From Firmicutes bacterium OM04-13BH (GTDB lineage: Bacteria > Bacillota > Clostridia > Lachnospirales > Lachnospiraceae): a stretch of 64,000 bases of DNA. The DNA lies in assembly GCA_003481745.1 (NCBI GenBank), contig QULP01000008.1, forward strand, positions 62,001 through 126,000, read 5' to 3'. Positions 40,667 to 47,884 of this stretch are shown here, piece after piece. Made by a program: the position numbers and the translations under genes. The first letter of the stretch is position 1. Every line of letters begins with the position of its first letter. The notes below the pieces were generated by a model. It made no database searches. It was not told where the DNA came from and saw only the letters and a list, made by a program, of their open reading frames with translations.

Positions 40667-40713
40667 TTGATTTTTATTACGGTTACTGATATAGTTATTA
40701 CAGTAACCGTAAT
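40667..40713 (+). promoter_or_regulatory. PadR promoter inside a perfect operator
   Basis: TTGATT (40667-40672), 17 bp, TATAGT (40690-40695). A perfect 13-bp inverted repeat ATTACGGTTACTG / CAGTAACCGTAAT (40676-40688 and 40701-40713) places the -10 box in its 12-bp centre, so the PadR product can shut off its own promoter. Confidence 0.8.
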
Positions 40714-40727
40714 AAGGAGGGAATGCT

Positions 40728-41051
40728 ATGAGGGATAATGTGAAAAGTGGTGCACTCACAGAAGTGACATTCTATATTTTGCTTTCACTCTATTCACCTA
40801 AACACGGATATGCTGTCATGCAGTTCATTGAAGAAAAAACAGGTGGGCGGCTTTCATTGGGAGCAGGCACTTTATATGGTGCATTAAATTCAATGCTGGA
40901 AAAGGGATGGATTGAGCTTTTCGGAGATAGTGAAGGTAGAAAAAAAGAGTATCTTATCACTGTAAAAGGAAAGGAGATAGCTGAAAAAGAACTTATCAGA
41001 CTTCGTGAACTTGTAGGTATTGCAAGCGGAATTGTAGGAGGTACACTATGA
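40728..41051 (+). CDS. PadR family repressor
   Basis: The 107-residue winged-helix regulator has the PadR pattern TEVTFYILLSLYSPKHGYAVMQFIEEKTGGRLSLGAGTLYGALNSMLEKGWIEL followed by GRKKEYLITVKGKEI. AAGGAGGG precedes the ATG, and the gene overlaps the DUF2812 gene by 4 bp. PadR with a DUF2812 partner is a common two-gene unit in Firmicutes, often responding to membrane or cell-wall stress; the signal here is unknown. It is cargo of element A and not present in B. Confidence 0.9.
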   Translation: MRDNVKSGALTEVTFYILLSLYSPKHGYAVMQFIEEKTGGRLSLGAGTLYGALNSMLEKGWIELFGDSEGRKKEYLITVKGKEIAEKELIRLRELVGIASGIVGGTL

Positions 41052-41635
41052 GCAAAAAGTGTTATCGTTTTTTTGGTGGGCTATTAACGGTACAGAAAAA
41101 CTGGCTGAATAAGATGGCTGAAAAAGGTTATCGCCTTATTCGAACGGGAAAATTACTCTATGAATTTGAAAAATGTAAGCCAGGTCAAGTTCAATATTGC
41201 GTGGAGTTTATAGGACAAAAATCAAAAGCTAATGCTGAAGATTACCATGATTTCTTGGAAGAAATGGGATATTCCGTATTCTATAAAAATATCAATCTTA
41301 ATTATTCTGTTGGTAAAGTTCGCTGGCGTCCGTGGGCTGAAATTGGCGGTCGTGTTGCAACAAACACTACAACATTTAACAGGGAATTGCTGATTGTAGA
41401 AAAAGAAAATGATGGAAAACCTTTTGACCTTCATACGTCCTATGAAGATAGGGCAAATTATTACAGTAATTTGCGAAATCCCTGGCTGTTATTAATGCTT
41501 ATGCTCGCGGCATTTGCTACTGTAAATCGGTCTGTTATTTTAGGCATAGTTGCTGTGATTTTTCTAATCCCTGTCATTATATACCAGTTGCAAATTATGA
41601 AAAATAGGCATGAAGCGAAGATGAAGGAGTGGTGA
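41048..41635 (+). CDS. DUF2812 membrane protein
   Basis: The 195-residue protein has an N-terminal soluble DUF2812-like domain (YRFFGGLLTVQKNWLNKMAEKGYRLIRTGKLLYEFEKCKPGQVQYCVEFIG) and two C-terminal membrane helices (LLLMLMLAAFATVNRSVILGIVAVIFLIPVIIY). It is translationally coupled to PadR by an ATGA overlap. Its biochemical role is unknown; it presumably acts at the membrane under PadR control. Confidence 0.85.
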   Translation: MSKKCYRFFGGLLTVQKNWLNKMAEKGYRLIRTGKLLYEFEKCKPGQVQYCVEFIGQKSKANAEDYHDFLEEMGYSVFYKNINLNYSVGKVRWRPWAEIGGRVATNTTTFNRELLIVEKENDGKPFDLHTSYEDRANYYSNLRNPWLLLMLMLAAFATVNRSVILGIVAVIFLIPVIIYQLQIMKNRHEAKMKEW

Positions 41636-41800
41636 TTCAGGATAACAAGGTTGGTTTAGTTGATGCAATGTAATACACTGTCGTTTGAGGGTTAGTAGCC
41701 CGTTCATAAACTTGTGGGCAGTTTGTTGCTGATGATATAAATATTAGAGAAAATTAATTGAAAGTTAAAAAAAGAAAGTAATAAGTAAACAAAGGCTCAA

Positions 41801-41829
41801 TTGTAAACATGTATTGGGAACGCTATAAT
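41801..41829 (+). promoter_or_regulatory. Promoter of the Xre-TPR gene
   Basis: TTGTAA, 17 bp spacer, TATAAT. The stretch 41636-41800 is geneless. Confidence 0.65.
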
Positions 41830-41855
41830 GGAAATAAGGACAGGAGGTGTGAACA

Positions 41856-42911
41856 ATGCGTATTGGTGAGCAGATAAAAAATTATCGAAAAACTGCGGGA
41901 TTAACACAAGAACAGGTGGCAAATTATCTGGGTGTTTCTACTCCAGCGGTAAATAAATGGGAAAAGGGAAATACATATCCCGATATCTCATTACTTCCAG
42001 CTTTGGCACGACTATTGAAAATTGATATGAATGAATTGTTTTCGTTTCATGAAGAATTGACAGAAAAAGAGATTGGACAATTTGTGAATGAACTTTCGGA
42101 AGTTTCATTGGACAGCTTTACAGAGGCTTTCGAGATGGCATCTCGTAAAATACAGGAGTATCCTCATTGCGACTTATTAATATATACGATCGCAACCGTT
42201 CTGAACGGATCTTTGACTTTGTCAGATCTTAATGACGAAGAACGAATGGAATATAATACAGCTATTATTGAGTGGCTGGAACGAACAGCAGATAGTCAGG
42301 ATGAAAGAGTGAGAAATTCAAGCGTTTTTATACTTGCAACAAAATATGTCCAAATGGAGAAATATGAAGAAGCAAATGCCCTTTTGAAAAAAATTCCTGA
42401 TACTGTAATTGATGCAACGATTATGAAAACAAGTGTATTAGCACATCAGGAAGGAACAGACACTGCTGCGTTATTCCTGGAGGGGAAACTGCTACAGGCA
42501 GTTGTCAATATTCAAAGCTACTTGTATAAGTTAATTGAAATGGAAGAAGAAACAGGAAATCATGATAAAGCAGAGAGAATTGCTGAGATTACAGATCACA
42601 TGATATCGTTGTTTGGACTATGGAATTACGGCAACACAGTGCCATATCTGCTGATTGCTGGATATCGAAAAGATGTAGAAAAATGTGTTCAGTTAATTAA
42701 GCAATTATTAAGTGAATCACAGAAGCCTTGGAATATGACACAATCCCCTTTGTATTACAGGTATGAAGATACTGCACAGGGAAAAGCCTTTTCAGGAGTT
42801 GGAAAAAATTTTGTTCGTGAATTATATTCGGAAATTGAAAATAAGAAAGAGTATGAATTCTTGAGAGGGAATAAGGAACTCGAATCAATTTTTGAGGAAC
42901 ACTTGAAATAG
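41856..42911 (+). CDS. Xre regulator with helical C-terminal domain
   Basis: The 351-residue protein starts with a clear helix-turn-helix (IGEQIKNYRKTAGLTQEQVANYLGVSTPAVNKWEKGNTYPDISLLPALARLLKIDMNELF) and continues with about 280 residues of predicted helices resembling TPR repeats. It looks like regulators that sense peptides or protein partners (Rgg/PlcR-like arrangement), but peptide sensing is inference. GGAGGTG precedes the ATG. It is last before the toxin-like locus and right att site of element A. Confidence 0.85.
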   Translation: MRIGEQIKNYRKTAGLTQEQVANYLGVSTPAVNKWEKGNTYPDISLLPALARLLKIDMNELFSFHEELTEKEIGQFVNELSEVSLDSFTEAFEMASRKIQEYPHCDLLIYTIATVLNGSLTLSDLNDEERMEYNTAIIEWLERTADSQDERVRNSSVFILATKYVQMEKYEEANALLKKIPDTVIDATIMKTSVLAHQEGTDTAALFLEGKLLQAVVNIQSYLYKLIEMEEETGNHDKAERIAEITDHMISLFGLWNYGNTVPYLLIAGYRKDVEKCVQLIKQLLSESQKPWNMTQSPLYYRYEDTAQGKAFSGVGKNFVRELYSEIENKKEYEFLRGNKELESIFEEHLK

Positions 42912-42994
42912 GTTGTAAAAATGTATGGAAATAGATATAGTTGAGAAAGAAGAAAATTTTTGACATTTCCACAGATGCGTGCTAATATGATTAT

Positions 42995-43093
42995 AGAAAA
43001 AGAGTGCTACCGATAGACGGTTAGTCCGTTTTACTATTTAGAATATCATCAAAGATAACCGCTTAGTTTACCAGACCAGGGCGGTTATTTTTG
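42995..43093 (+). ncRNA. Putative antitoxin RNA (element A)
   Basis: Promoter TTGACA (42960-42965), 17 bp, TAATAT (42983-42988) would start a ~100-nt RNA ending at the hairpin AACCGC...GCGGTT plus T-run (43057-43092). It contains GTGCTACC...CGGTTAGTCC, repeated in inverted orientation in the toxin mRNA leader, and it overlaps the 3' end of the convergent peptide gene. Confidence 0.7.
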
Positions 43094-43183
43094 TGGTTTA
43101 TGATTATCTTTGCCTAATGTATATCCGATACTAAAGCAGGTTAAGCCGAAGCTCACTACTGCTATGAAGTCAATAATACTCAT
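43085..43183 (-). CDS. 32-residue membrane peptide, putative type I toxin (element A)
   Basis: The product begins MSIIDFIAVVSFGLTCFSIGY and ends in a charged GKDNHKPQK tail, the layout of short holin-like/type I toxins. AGGAGGG lies 7 bases before the ATG, and its promoter (43298-43326) is strong. The long structured 5' UTR contains a CAGAGGG/CCCTCTG hairpin. The stop codon lies inside a hairpin shared with the convergent RNA. A second copy sits at the same place in element B. Toxicity is inferred from architecture only. Confidence 0.7.
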   Translation of the reverse strand: MSIIDFIAVVSFGLTCFSIGYTLGKDNHKPQK

Positions 43184-43297
43184 TGGCTTAGCCCTCCTTT
43201 CCACTGGATTCCTTTACAGGTTTCTATGTAATCAGAGGGTCACAGTCCCTCTGGAGAAGGACTAACCGCCTACCGTTATGGTAGCACCCATGTTTCG

Positions 43298-43326
43298 ATT
43301 ATAACAGTTAAAAATTACCGGTGCAA
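43298..43326 (-). promoter_or_regulatory. Promoter of the 32-residue peptide gene (element A)
   Basis: On the minus strand: TTGCAC, 17 bp, TATAAT. It gives a leader of about 105 nt. Confidence 0.75.
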
Positions 43327-43388
43327 TATAAAGTTGGTAGAGTAGCATCTGTTAGCCGTGGAAGAGAATCTTTTCGACCAGGGCTTCC

Positions 43389-43408
43389 GGTGCCAAAACG
43401 GTGCCAAG
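43389..43408 (+). repeat. Integrase arm-type repeats, element A right
   Basis: GGTGCCAAAAC / GGTGCCAAG, matching 34564-34585 near the other end. Confidence 0.65.
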
Positions 43409-43508
43409 AAATCAGGCAAATAAAAATATATGGTGCAGATCAGCCGTTTTTCACTATATTTTGGAGAGAAAACCATAAAAAATAAGAAGTAAAACGGGAT
43501 TAAAGTAT

Positions 43509-43563
43509 CGTGAAGGTGGACGTACTGTAGGATCAGGACGTGTTGCTACAATCATCGAGTAAT
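43509..43563 (+). other. Attachment repeat 2 (A/B junction)
   Basis: 55 bp identical to the 3' end of tuf (34314-34368). It is the right end of element A and left end of element B; it has no promoter or start of its own and is not a gene. Confidence 0.9.
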
Positions 43564-43584
43564 CACTGACTAATATATATTGAG

Positions 43585-43648
43585 TACCGCAAGGTACATG
43601 TGTCCAAACGTAAGATACCCCGGAACCGTAAGGTTTCCGGGGTTTTTC
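43585..43648 (+). terminator. tuf 3' UTR module and terminator, copy 2
   Basis: TACC-gcaa-GGTA hairpin, GTGTCCAAACGTAAGATA linker, then CCCCGGAACC-gtaa-GGTTTCCGGGG and T-run. Confidence 0.85.
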
Positions 43649-43701
43649 TGTTGAGTAAAAAGTTTAAAATAAGGCTGTAAAGAATAGCGAATAAATTAAA
43701 A

Positions 43702-43748
43702 ACAGGCAGGTATGGGAAGAAAATGAAAATCTTCGCATATCTGCCTGT
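43702..43748. terminator. Terminator of the element B repressor gene
   Basis: ACAGGCAG and GAAGA arms pair with TCTTC and CTGCCTGT across an A-rich loop. Confidence 0.65.
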
Positions 43749-43765
43749 GATACTGTTATGATACT
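43748..43765 (+). repeat. Integrase arm-type repeats, element B left
   Basis: TGATACTGTTATGATACT: two TGATAC boxes 11 bp apart. It matches TGATACCGTTTTGATACT at 59771-59788 near the other end, and resembles the reverse complement of the element A repeats. Confidence 0.6.
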
Positions 43766-44378
43766 ATTTCTGTTCGTTATTGGAAAATTTCTGTGTTAAA
43801 AGTTCATCTCGTTTACGGATTCGTGTCTCAAAATCCAGTTCTTCAATTTCTTTATGGGTGACAGGTTTGGAAGTGTAGTATTCCAACGTCTGCTTTTTCC
43901 ACATATCAAACATATCTTTGCCTGTGAAATAAGATTCCAGGCTTTCTCTGTTCTCCTGCAGATCAGCAAGAAAATTACACATATCTGCGTTTAAAGAATG
44001 TTCAGGATCATTTCCATAAAAGCGAAGTCCGGCATACCATTTCTGTGTTTCTGTTTCTATATCACCGGGAAGTTTATTATTTATATCCAGTTCATACCGG
44101 AGTTCATTGGATTCATTCATCTGCAGTAAAACCCAAAGAATATCGCTGAGAGTAGAAATCTGTACTTTATTTTCAGATAATCCAAATAACCAGTCCAGTG
44201 AGACATGAAATTTCTGAGCAATAGTCAATAACACATCATTGGAGGGAGTAACCACACCATTTTCATAACTGGATAAAGTTGACTGACGTATACCAATAGC
44301 TGCGGAAAAGTTTTTTTGATTCATCTTCAGATCAGTTCGCAGCTCTTTTATTTTTTCTGAAATAGATGATTCCTGCAT
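43764..44378 (-). CDS. Xre-family repressor of element B
   Basis: The 204-residue protein has an N-terminal helix-turn-helix (IKELRTDLKMNQKNFSAAIGIRQSTLSSYENGVVTPSNDVLLTIAQKFHVSLDWLFGLSE) and a helical C-terminal domain. The start is ATG 44378, after AAGGAGGTGG; the longer frame to 44435 lacks a ribosome site. It is unrelated in sequence to the element A repressor, and its presumed operators also differ, so the two elements should not cross-repress each other. Confidence 0.85.
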   Translation of the reverse strand: MQESSISEKIKELRTDLKMNQKNFSAAIGIRQSTLSSYENGVVTPSNDVLLTIAQKFHVSLDWLFGLSENKVQISTLSDILWVLLQMNESNELRYELDINNKLPGDIETETQKWYAGLRFYGNDPEHSLNADMCNFLADLQENRESLESYFTGKDMFDMWKKQTLEYYTSKPVTHKEIEELDFETRIRKRDELLTQKFSNNEQK

Positions 44379-44418
44379 ATTATCCACCTCCTTAAAAGCT
44401 ATGATTAGTATATCACAA

Positions 44419-44519
44419 ATGATAAAAATCAACAATATAGAAAAATATCATTCATGATGATAAAAATTATTGACAATGATTATTTGAAATGATATAGTAT
44501 CAGTGAAAATGATAATTAT
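44419..44519 (+). promoter_or_regulatory. xis-int promoter with ATGATA operators (element B)
   Basis: TTGACA (44470-44475), 17 bp, TATAGT (44493-44498). Six ATGATA-like boxes in both orientations surround it, including TATCATTCATGATGATA (44446-44462). Confidence 0.7.
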
Positions 44520-44537
44520 AGACAAGGAGGAAATGAT

Positions 44538-44732
44538 ATGCAGAGACAGAACTATATGATTACAGCGGAAGAAGTTGCAGAGAGCATGGGGATTTCACTT
44601 GGATATGCTTACAAGCTGCTTCGCAAACTGAACAAAGAGCTTGCAGATCAGGGATATGTAACCGTTGCGGGCAAGATACCGAGGGCATTCTGGGAAAAGA
44701 AATTTTATGGATATTCCCAGATTGCAATGTAA
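44538..44732 (+). CDS. Excisionase-like helix-turn-helix protein (element B)
   Basis: A 64-residue homologue of 35341-35535 (YMITAEEVAESMGISLGYAYKLLRKLNKEL, then GKIPRAFWEKKFYGY). AAGGAGG precedes the ATG. It is placed 14 bp before the integrase and is expected to promote excision of element B. Confidence 0.8.
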   Translation: MQRQNYMITAEEVAESMGISLGYAYKLLRKLNKELADQGYVTVAGKIPRAFWEKKFYGYSQIAM

Positions 44733-44746
44733 GGGGGTGAGAAAGT

Positions 44747-45964
44747 ATGGCAGCATACAAAGATGAAGAAAGAGGAACCTGGTATGTTTCATTTTATTAT
44801 GAGGACTGGACAGGAGTCAAAAAGCGAAAAGTAAAAAGAGGATTCCGCACTAAGAAAGAAGCATTAAATTTTGAAGCGGAGTATAAAAGAACAGCGAAAG
44901 CAGACATGGATATGACAATGGGAGAGTTTGTAGAAGTCTACTTCCGAGACAAGTCTCAGTCATTGAAGGACAGGAGTATCAAGAACAAAAGAGATACGAT
45001 GAATGCTCAACTGTTACCGTATTTTAAGGACAGACCGATGAACAGTATCACACCAGCAGAGATTATCCAGTGGCAGAATACGATTATTGAAAAAGGATAT
45101 TCAGATGATTATCTGAAAACAATACAGAATCAGATGACGGCATTGTTTAATCATGCGAAGAATATCTACAATCTGGCAGATAATCCTTGTGACAAAGTAA
45201 AACGTATGGGAAAGACTTCAAAAAAGAAAATGAAGTTTTGGACAATTGAAGAATATCGGCAGTTTATGACCGGAATAGAACCGGGAAGCAAATATTATGT
45301 GCTGTTTGAATTATTATTCTGGACAGGAGCGAGAGAAGGCGAAGCACTCAGCATTACACCTGCTGACATTGATCTTGAAAAGAATCTACTTCATATCAAT
45401 AAAACTTACTACCGTATGCATGGAGAGGACGTGATTACATCTCCCAAAACAGAAGAATCGAACCGTACGATTTCCATACCGGAATTTCTGAAAAAAGAGA
45501 TTCAGGACTATATTAGCAGACTGTATGAGTTGCCCGAAGATGAACGGATTTTTCCAATGGTTCATGAAGCGGTACAGCATAAGTTAAAACAGGTGGTTCA
45601 AAAGACCGGAGTAAAAAAGATAAGAGTACACGACATTCGTCACAGTCATGCGGCATTTCTGATCAATAAGGGAGTGCAACCATTGATGATTAAAGAAAGG
45701 TTTGGACATACGGACATTCGCATTACATTGAATACTTATGGGCACTTATATCCAGATCAGCAGAAAGTGGTGGCAGATATGCTGGATGATGAAAATATAA
45801 AAAGCTCCGGAAGTACGAACAGCCGGAGCAATGTGACAAATGGGTACGAATCCACAAATGTCAACCCTAGACAAGTTGATTATATCAGGGATTCTTCCAG
45901 AGAACAACAGATAATTGGCGAGAATAGTTTGAAAAATGGAGGAATTTATGGAACAGAGAAATGA
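44747..45964 (+). CDS. Tyrosine integrase of element B
   Basis: The 405-residue integrase is homologous to the element A enzyme over its first 360 residues. The N-terminal arm-binding domain is followed by catalytic Arg in TGAREGEALS, HxxR in HDIRHSHAAF, and Tyr in LNTYGHLYPD. An extra 40-residue C-terminal tail (SSGSTNSRSNVTNGYESTN...) is not seen in A. Its end overlaps the next start by 17 bp. It shares the tuf target with element A, as the att repeats show. Confidence 0.92.
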   Translation: MAAYKDEERGTWYVSFYYEDWTGVKKRKVKRGFRTKKEALNFEAEYKRTAKADMDMTMGEFVEVYFRDKSQSLKDRSIKNKRDTMNAQLLPYFKDRPMNSITPAEIIQWQNTIIEKGYSDDYLKTIQNQMTALFNHAKNIYNLADNPCDKVKRMGKTSKKKMKFWTIEEYRQFMTGIEPGSKYYVLFELLFWTGAREGEALSITPADIDLEKNLLHINKTYYRMHGEDVITSPKTEESNRTISIPEFLKKEIQDYISRLYELPEDERIFPMVHEAVQHKLKQVVQKTGVKKIRVHDIRHSHAAFLINKGVQPLMIKERFGHTDIRITLNTYGHLYPDQQKVVADMLDDENIKSSGSTNSRSNVTNGYESTNVNPRQVDYIRDSSREQQIIGENSLKNGGIYGTEK

Positions 45965-46904
45965 GAATAAAACAGAATTGAAAATGATAAAGATGTCAGA
46001 TGTCCAGTCCCAGACAGTGGACTGGCTCTGGTATCCATTTATCCCTTATGGGAAATTAACGATCATTCAGGGTGATCCGGGCGATGGAAAAACTACGCTG
46101 ATATTAAATATTGCAGCGAGATTGTCTAAAGGAGAAGGTCTGGATAACGATATGAAAGTAACAGAACCAGTAAAGATTATTTATCAGACAGCGGAAGATG
46201 GGCTGGCAGATACGGTAAAACCCAGACTGGAGCTGGCAGAAGCGGTCTGTGAAAGAATCATGGTTATAGATGAAACAGAAAAATCACTTTCCATGATAGA
46301 TGAGAGACTGGAAACTGCTATCAAACGGACTGGTGCGAGAGTGCTTATTTTAGATCCGATTCAGGCATACCTTGGAGGAACAATGGATATGAACCGGGCA
46401 AATGAAGCAAGGGATATGACAAAAAGATTGAGCTTGCTGGCAGAAAAGTATAAATGTGCAATTTTATTAATCGGACATATGAATAAAGCTGGTGGAAATA
46501 AAGCTGCATATAGAGGAATGGGTTCGATTGACTTTTTTGCAGTAGCCAGAAGCGTATTACTGGTAGGAAGAATAGAGGGAGAACCGGACTTAAGAGCAGT
46601 GGTTCAGATTAAAAATAATCTGGCTGCATTTGGACATTCCAAAGCATTTCGCCTGACAGAAACCGGATTTGAGTGGATAGGTGACTATGAAATCACAGCA
46701 GATGAGGTGCTTGGTGGAATTGCTCCAAAGGTAAATAAACTGGAACAGGCAAAAAAGATGCTGAGGGAACTGGCAGAAACATCAACTTCTGTGCAAAGCA
46801 GTGAAATCTTTGATATGGCAGAAGATTTGAATATTTCTAAAAGAACACTGGAAAATGCAAAAAAGGAACTTGGAATTAAGGCAAGACGAATCGGTAATTC
46901 CTGA
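45948..46904 (+). CDS. RepA/RecA-like AAA ATPase (element B)
   Basis: The 318-residue homologue of 36808-37890 lacks the acidic insert. Walker A is GDPGDGKTTL, Walker B is VLILDPIQAYLGG, then ILLIGHMNKAGG. The start at 45948 is used because GGAGG lies directly before it (the earlier in-frame ATG at 45936 is within that site). The C-terminal region looks like a winged helix (SSEIFDMAEDLNISKRTLENAKKEL). Likely replication support for the excised circle. Confidence 0.85.
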   Translation: MEQRNENKTELKMIKMSDVQSQTVDWLWYPFIPYGKLTIIQGDPGDGKTTLILNIAARLSKGEGLDNDMKVTEPVKIIYQTAEDGLADTVKPRLELAEAVCERIMVIDETEKSLSMIDERLETAIKRTGARVLILDPIQAYLGGTMDMNRANEARDMTKRLSLLAEKYKCAILLIGHMNKAGGNKAAYRGMGSIDFFAVARSVLLVGRIEGEPDLRAVVQIKNNLAAFGHSKAFRLTETGFEWIGDYEITADEVLGGIAPKVNKLEQAKKMLRELAETSTSVQSSEIFDMAEDLNISKRTLENAKKELGIKARRIGNS

Positions 46905-46944
46905 TATTGGGATTTAAATAAAGTTAAGCCGGAATAAATTAAGG

Positions 46945-47023
46945 GTGCAACATTGCAGAGTATATAGAAAATGCGGAATTAAAATGCAAGGTTGCAATCT
47001 GTAAAGACATTGCAGTGTTGCGT
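46945..47023. repeat. CATTGCAG repeat cluster
   Basis: GCAACATTGCAG, GGTTGCAATCTG and CATTGCAGTGTTGC occur within 80 bp, with CATTGCAG direct and GCAACA/TGTTGC inverted. Possibly iterons for the ATPase or an operator. Confidence 0.4.
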
Positions 47024-47052
47024 CCTTACATAAATTGTAAGAAGGTGAGAAC

Positions 47053-47286
47053 TTGAAAAACGTTATGATTCCAGAGGAGTTATTTGGAAAGATTATAAAA
47101 TATCATTTACTGGATCAGGAACAGGAAGCAGATGATATAAGAAAAGGTCTGGAAAAAAAGCTGGATGCAATGGTAAATCGTGAGGCATACAGTAAATTCA
47201 AAACTGCGCCAACAGAAGAGGAACGGGAAAAGTTCCGGCAGGAGTATCTGGACAGAAAAGGAATGCAAGAGAGCTTTCGATGGTAA
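47053..47286 (+). CDS. Small conserved element protein (element B)
   Basis: The 77-residue partner of 37958-38197. The C-terminal half (LEKKLDAMVNREAYSKFKTAPTEEEREKFRQEYLDRKG) is almost the same. The likely start is TTG 47053, 5 bases after AAGGTGAG; ATG 47065 is possible. Function unknown. Confidence 0.75.
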   Translation: MKNVMIPEELFGKIIKYHLLDQEQEADDIRKGLEKKLDAMVNREAYSKFKTAPTEEEREKFRQEYLDRKGMQESFRW

Positions 47287-47309
47287 CAGTTCGTGTTGAT
47301 TACCTTTTT

Positions 47310-47332
47310 ACAGGAGCGTGTCACGCCCCTGT
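47310..47332. repeat. 23-bp palindrome, element B copy
   Basis: ACAGG-a-GCGTG-t-CACGC-c-CCTGT, one base different from the element A copy. Confidence 0.7.
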
Positions 47333-47436
47333 GAGAAGTAAACAAGAAGAAAGTTGGTAAGGCGCATACGGAAAGCTGAGGCTGGACGGTGAGGTTGCTG
47401 TAAATTTGATAGTTGTGAAGAAGGGAGAACGATTCG

Positions 47437-47664
47437 ATGAAGCAGGGAAGATTAGGATATAACAGTAGCAATGACAGATATGGGTTATTAGCCTCGGACT
47501 TATGGATTGATACGGGATTTCACTGTGGAGAAGGTCTTGAGGTGCTGGTCGATGATAAGTGGGTAAGGACAAGAATGGAGATGAATCCAGCAAGAGAATG
47601 GTATCTGGTTGGAACGCCATACTGTGGAGATCTGGAATATGTGCAGGCAAGAATACCGGAATAA
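47437..47664 (+). CDS. DUF5348-like small protein (element B)
   Basis: A 75-residue homologue of 38372-38599 with the same ends (RLGYNSSNDRYGLLASDLWIDTGFHCGEGLEV; EWYLVGTPYCGDLEY). It loses one Cys of the A copy (GECLEV versus GEGLEV), so that Cys is not essential. It lies before the conserved oriT candidate. Function unknown. Confidence 0.75.
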   Translation: MKQGRLGYNSSNDRYGLLASDLWIDTGFHCGEGLEVLVDDKWVRTRMEMNPAREWYLVGTPYCGDLEYVQARIPE

Positions 47665-47708
47665 TTTAGTCGAGAGAGTAACGAAAGAGATAAAATAGCC
47701 CCCGGCAG

Positions 47709-47779
47709 GGCGCAAGGGTACTTTTGATGGACGGAACGGCTGTCGAAAGTGCTTTTGCGTTACTTTTGACAAAAGTAAC
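47709..47779 (+). other. Candidate oriT of element B
   Basis: Matches 38618-38690 almost base for base, including the GTTACTTTTG / CAAAAGTAAC palindrome at 47759-47779. The identity continues through the non-coding stretch to the relaxase start. Confidence 0.55.
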
Positions 47780-47884
47780 AAAACCGCCGTATCCGGCGAA
47801 GATTTCTTTTTATACTATAGGCTGGTAAAGATACAAATTTATGTGCCATGTCTGGCACTGGTTTTAGAAAGTGGGGTGACGAAC

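Larger units (their letters stand above)
34369..43563 (+). mobile_element. Element A: integrative mobilizable element at tuf
   Basis: A 9.2-kb unit between two identical 55-bp tuf repeats. It holds an Xre repressor, excisionase, tyrosine integrase, RepA-like ATPase, MobV relaxase with oriT candidate, TnpV, a PadR/DUF2812 pair, an Xre-TPR regulator and a type I TA-like locus. There are no mating-pore genes. It is a near-parallel of element B, with 487-residue relaxase frames of the same length and closely similar sequence. Confidence 0.85.

Noticed and set aside
43509..43563. Truncated second tuf gene or gene conversion remnant
   Set aside because: Only the last 55 bp are present, exactly the repeat that also bounds the integrase-encoding elements; an attachment site explains it better.
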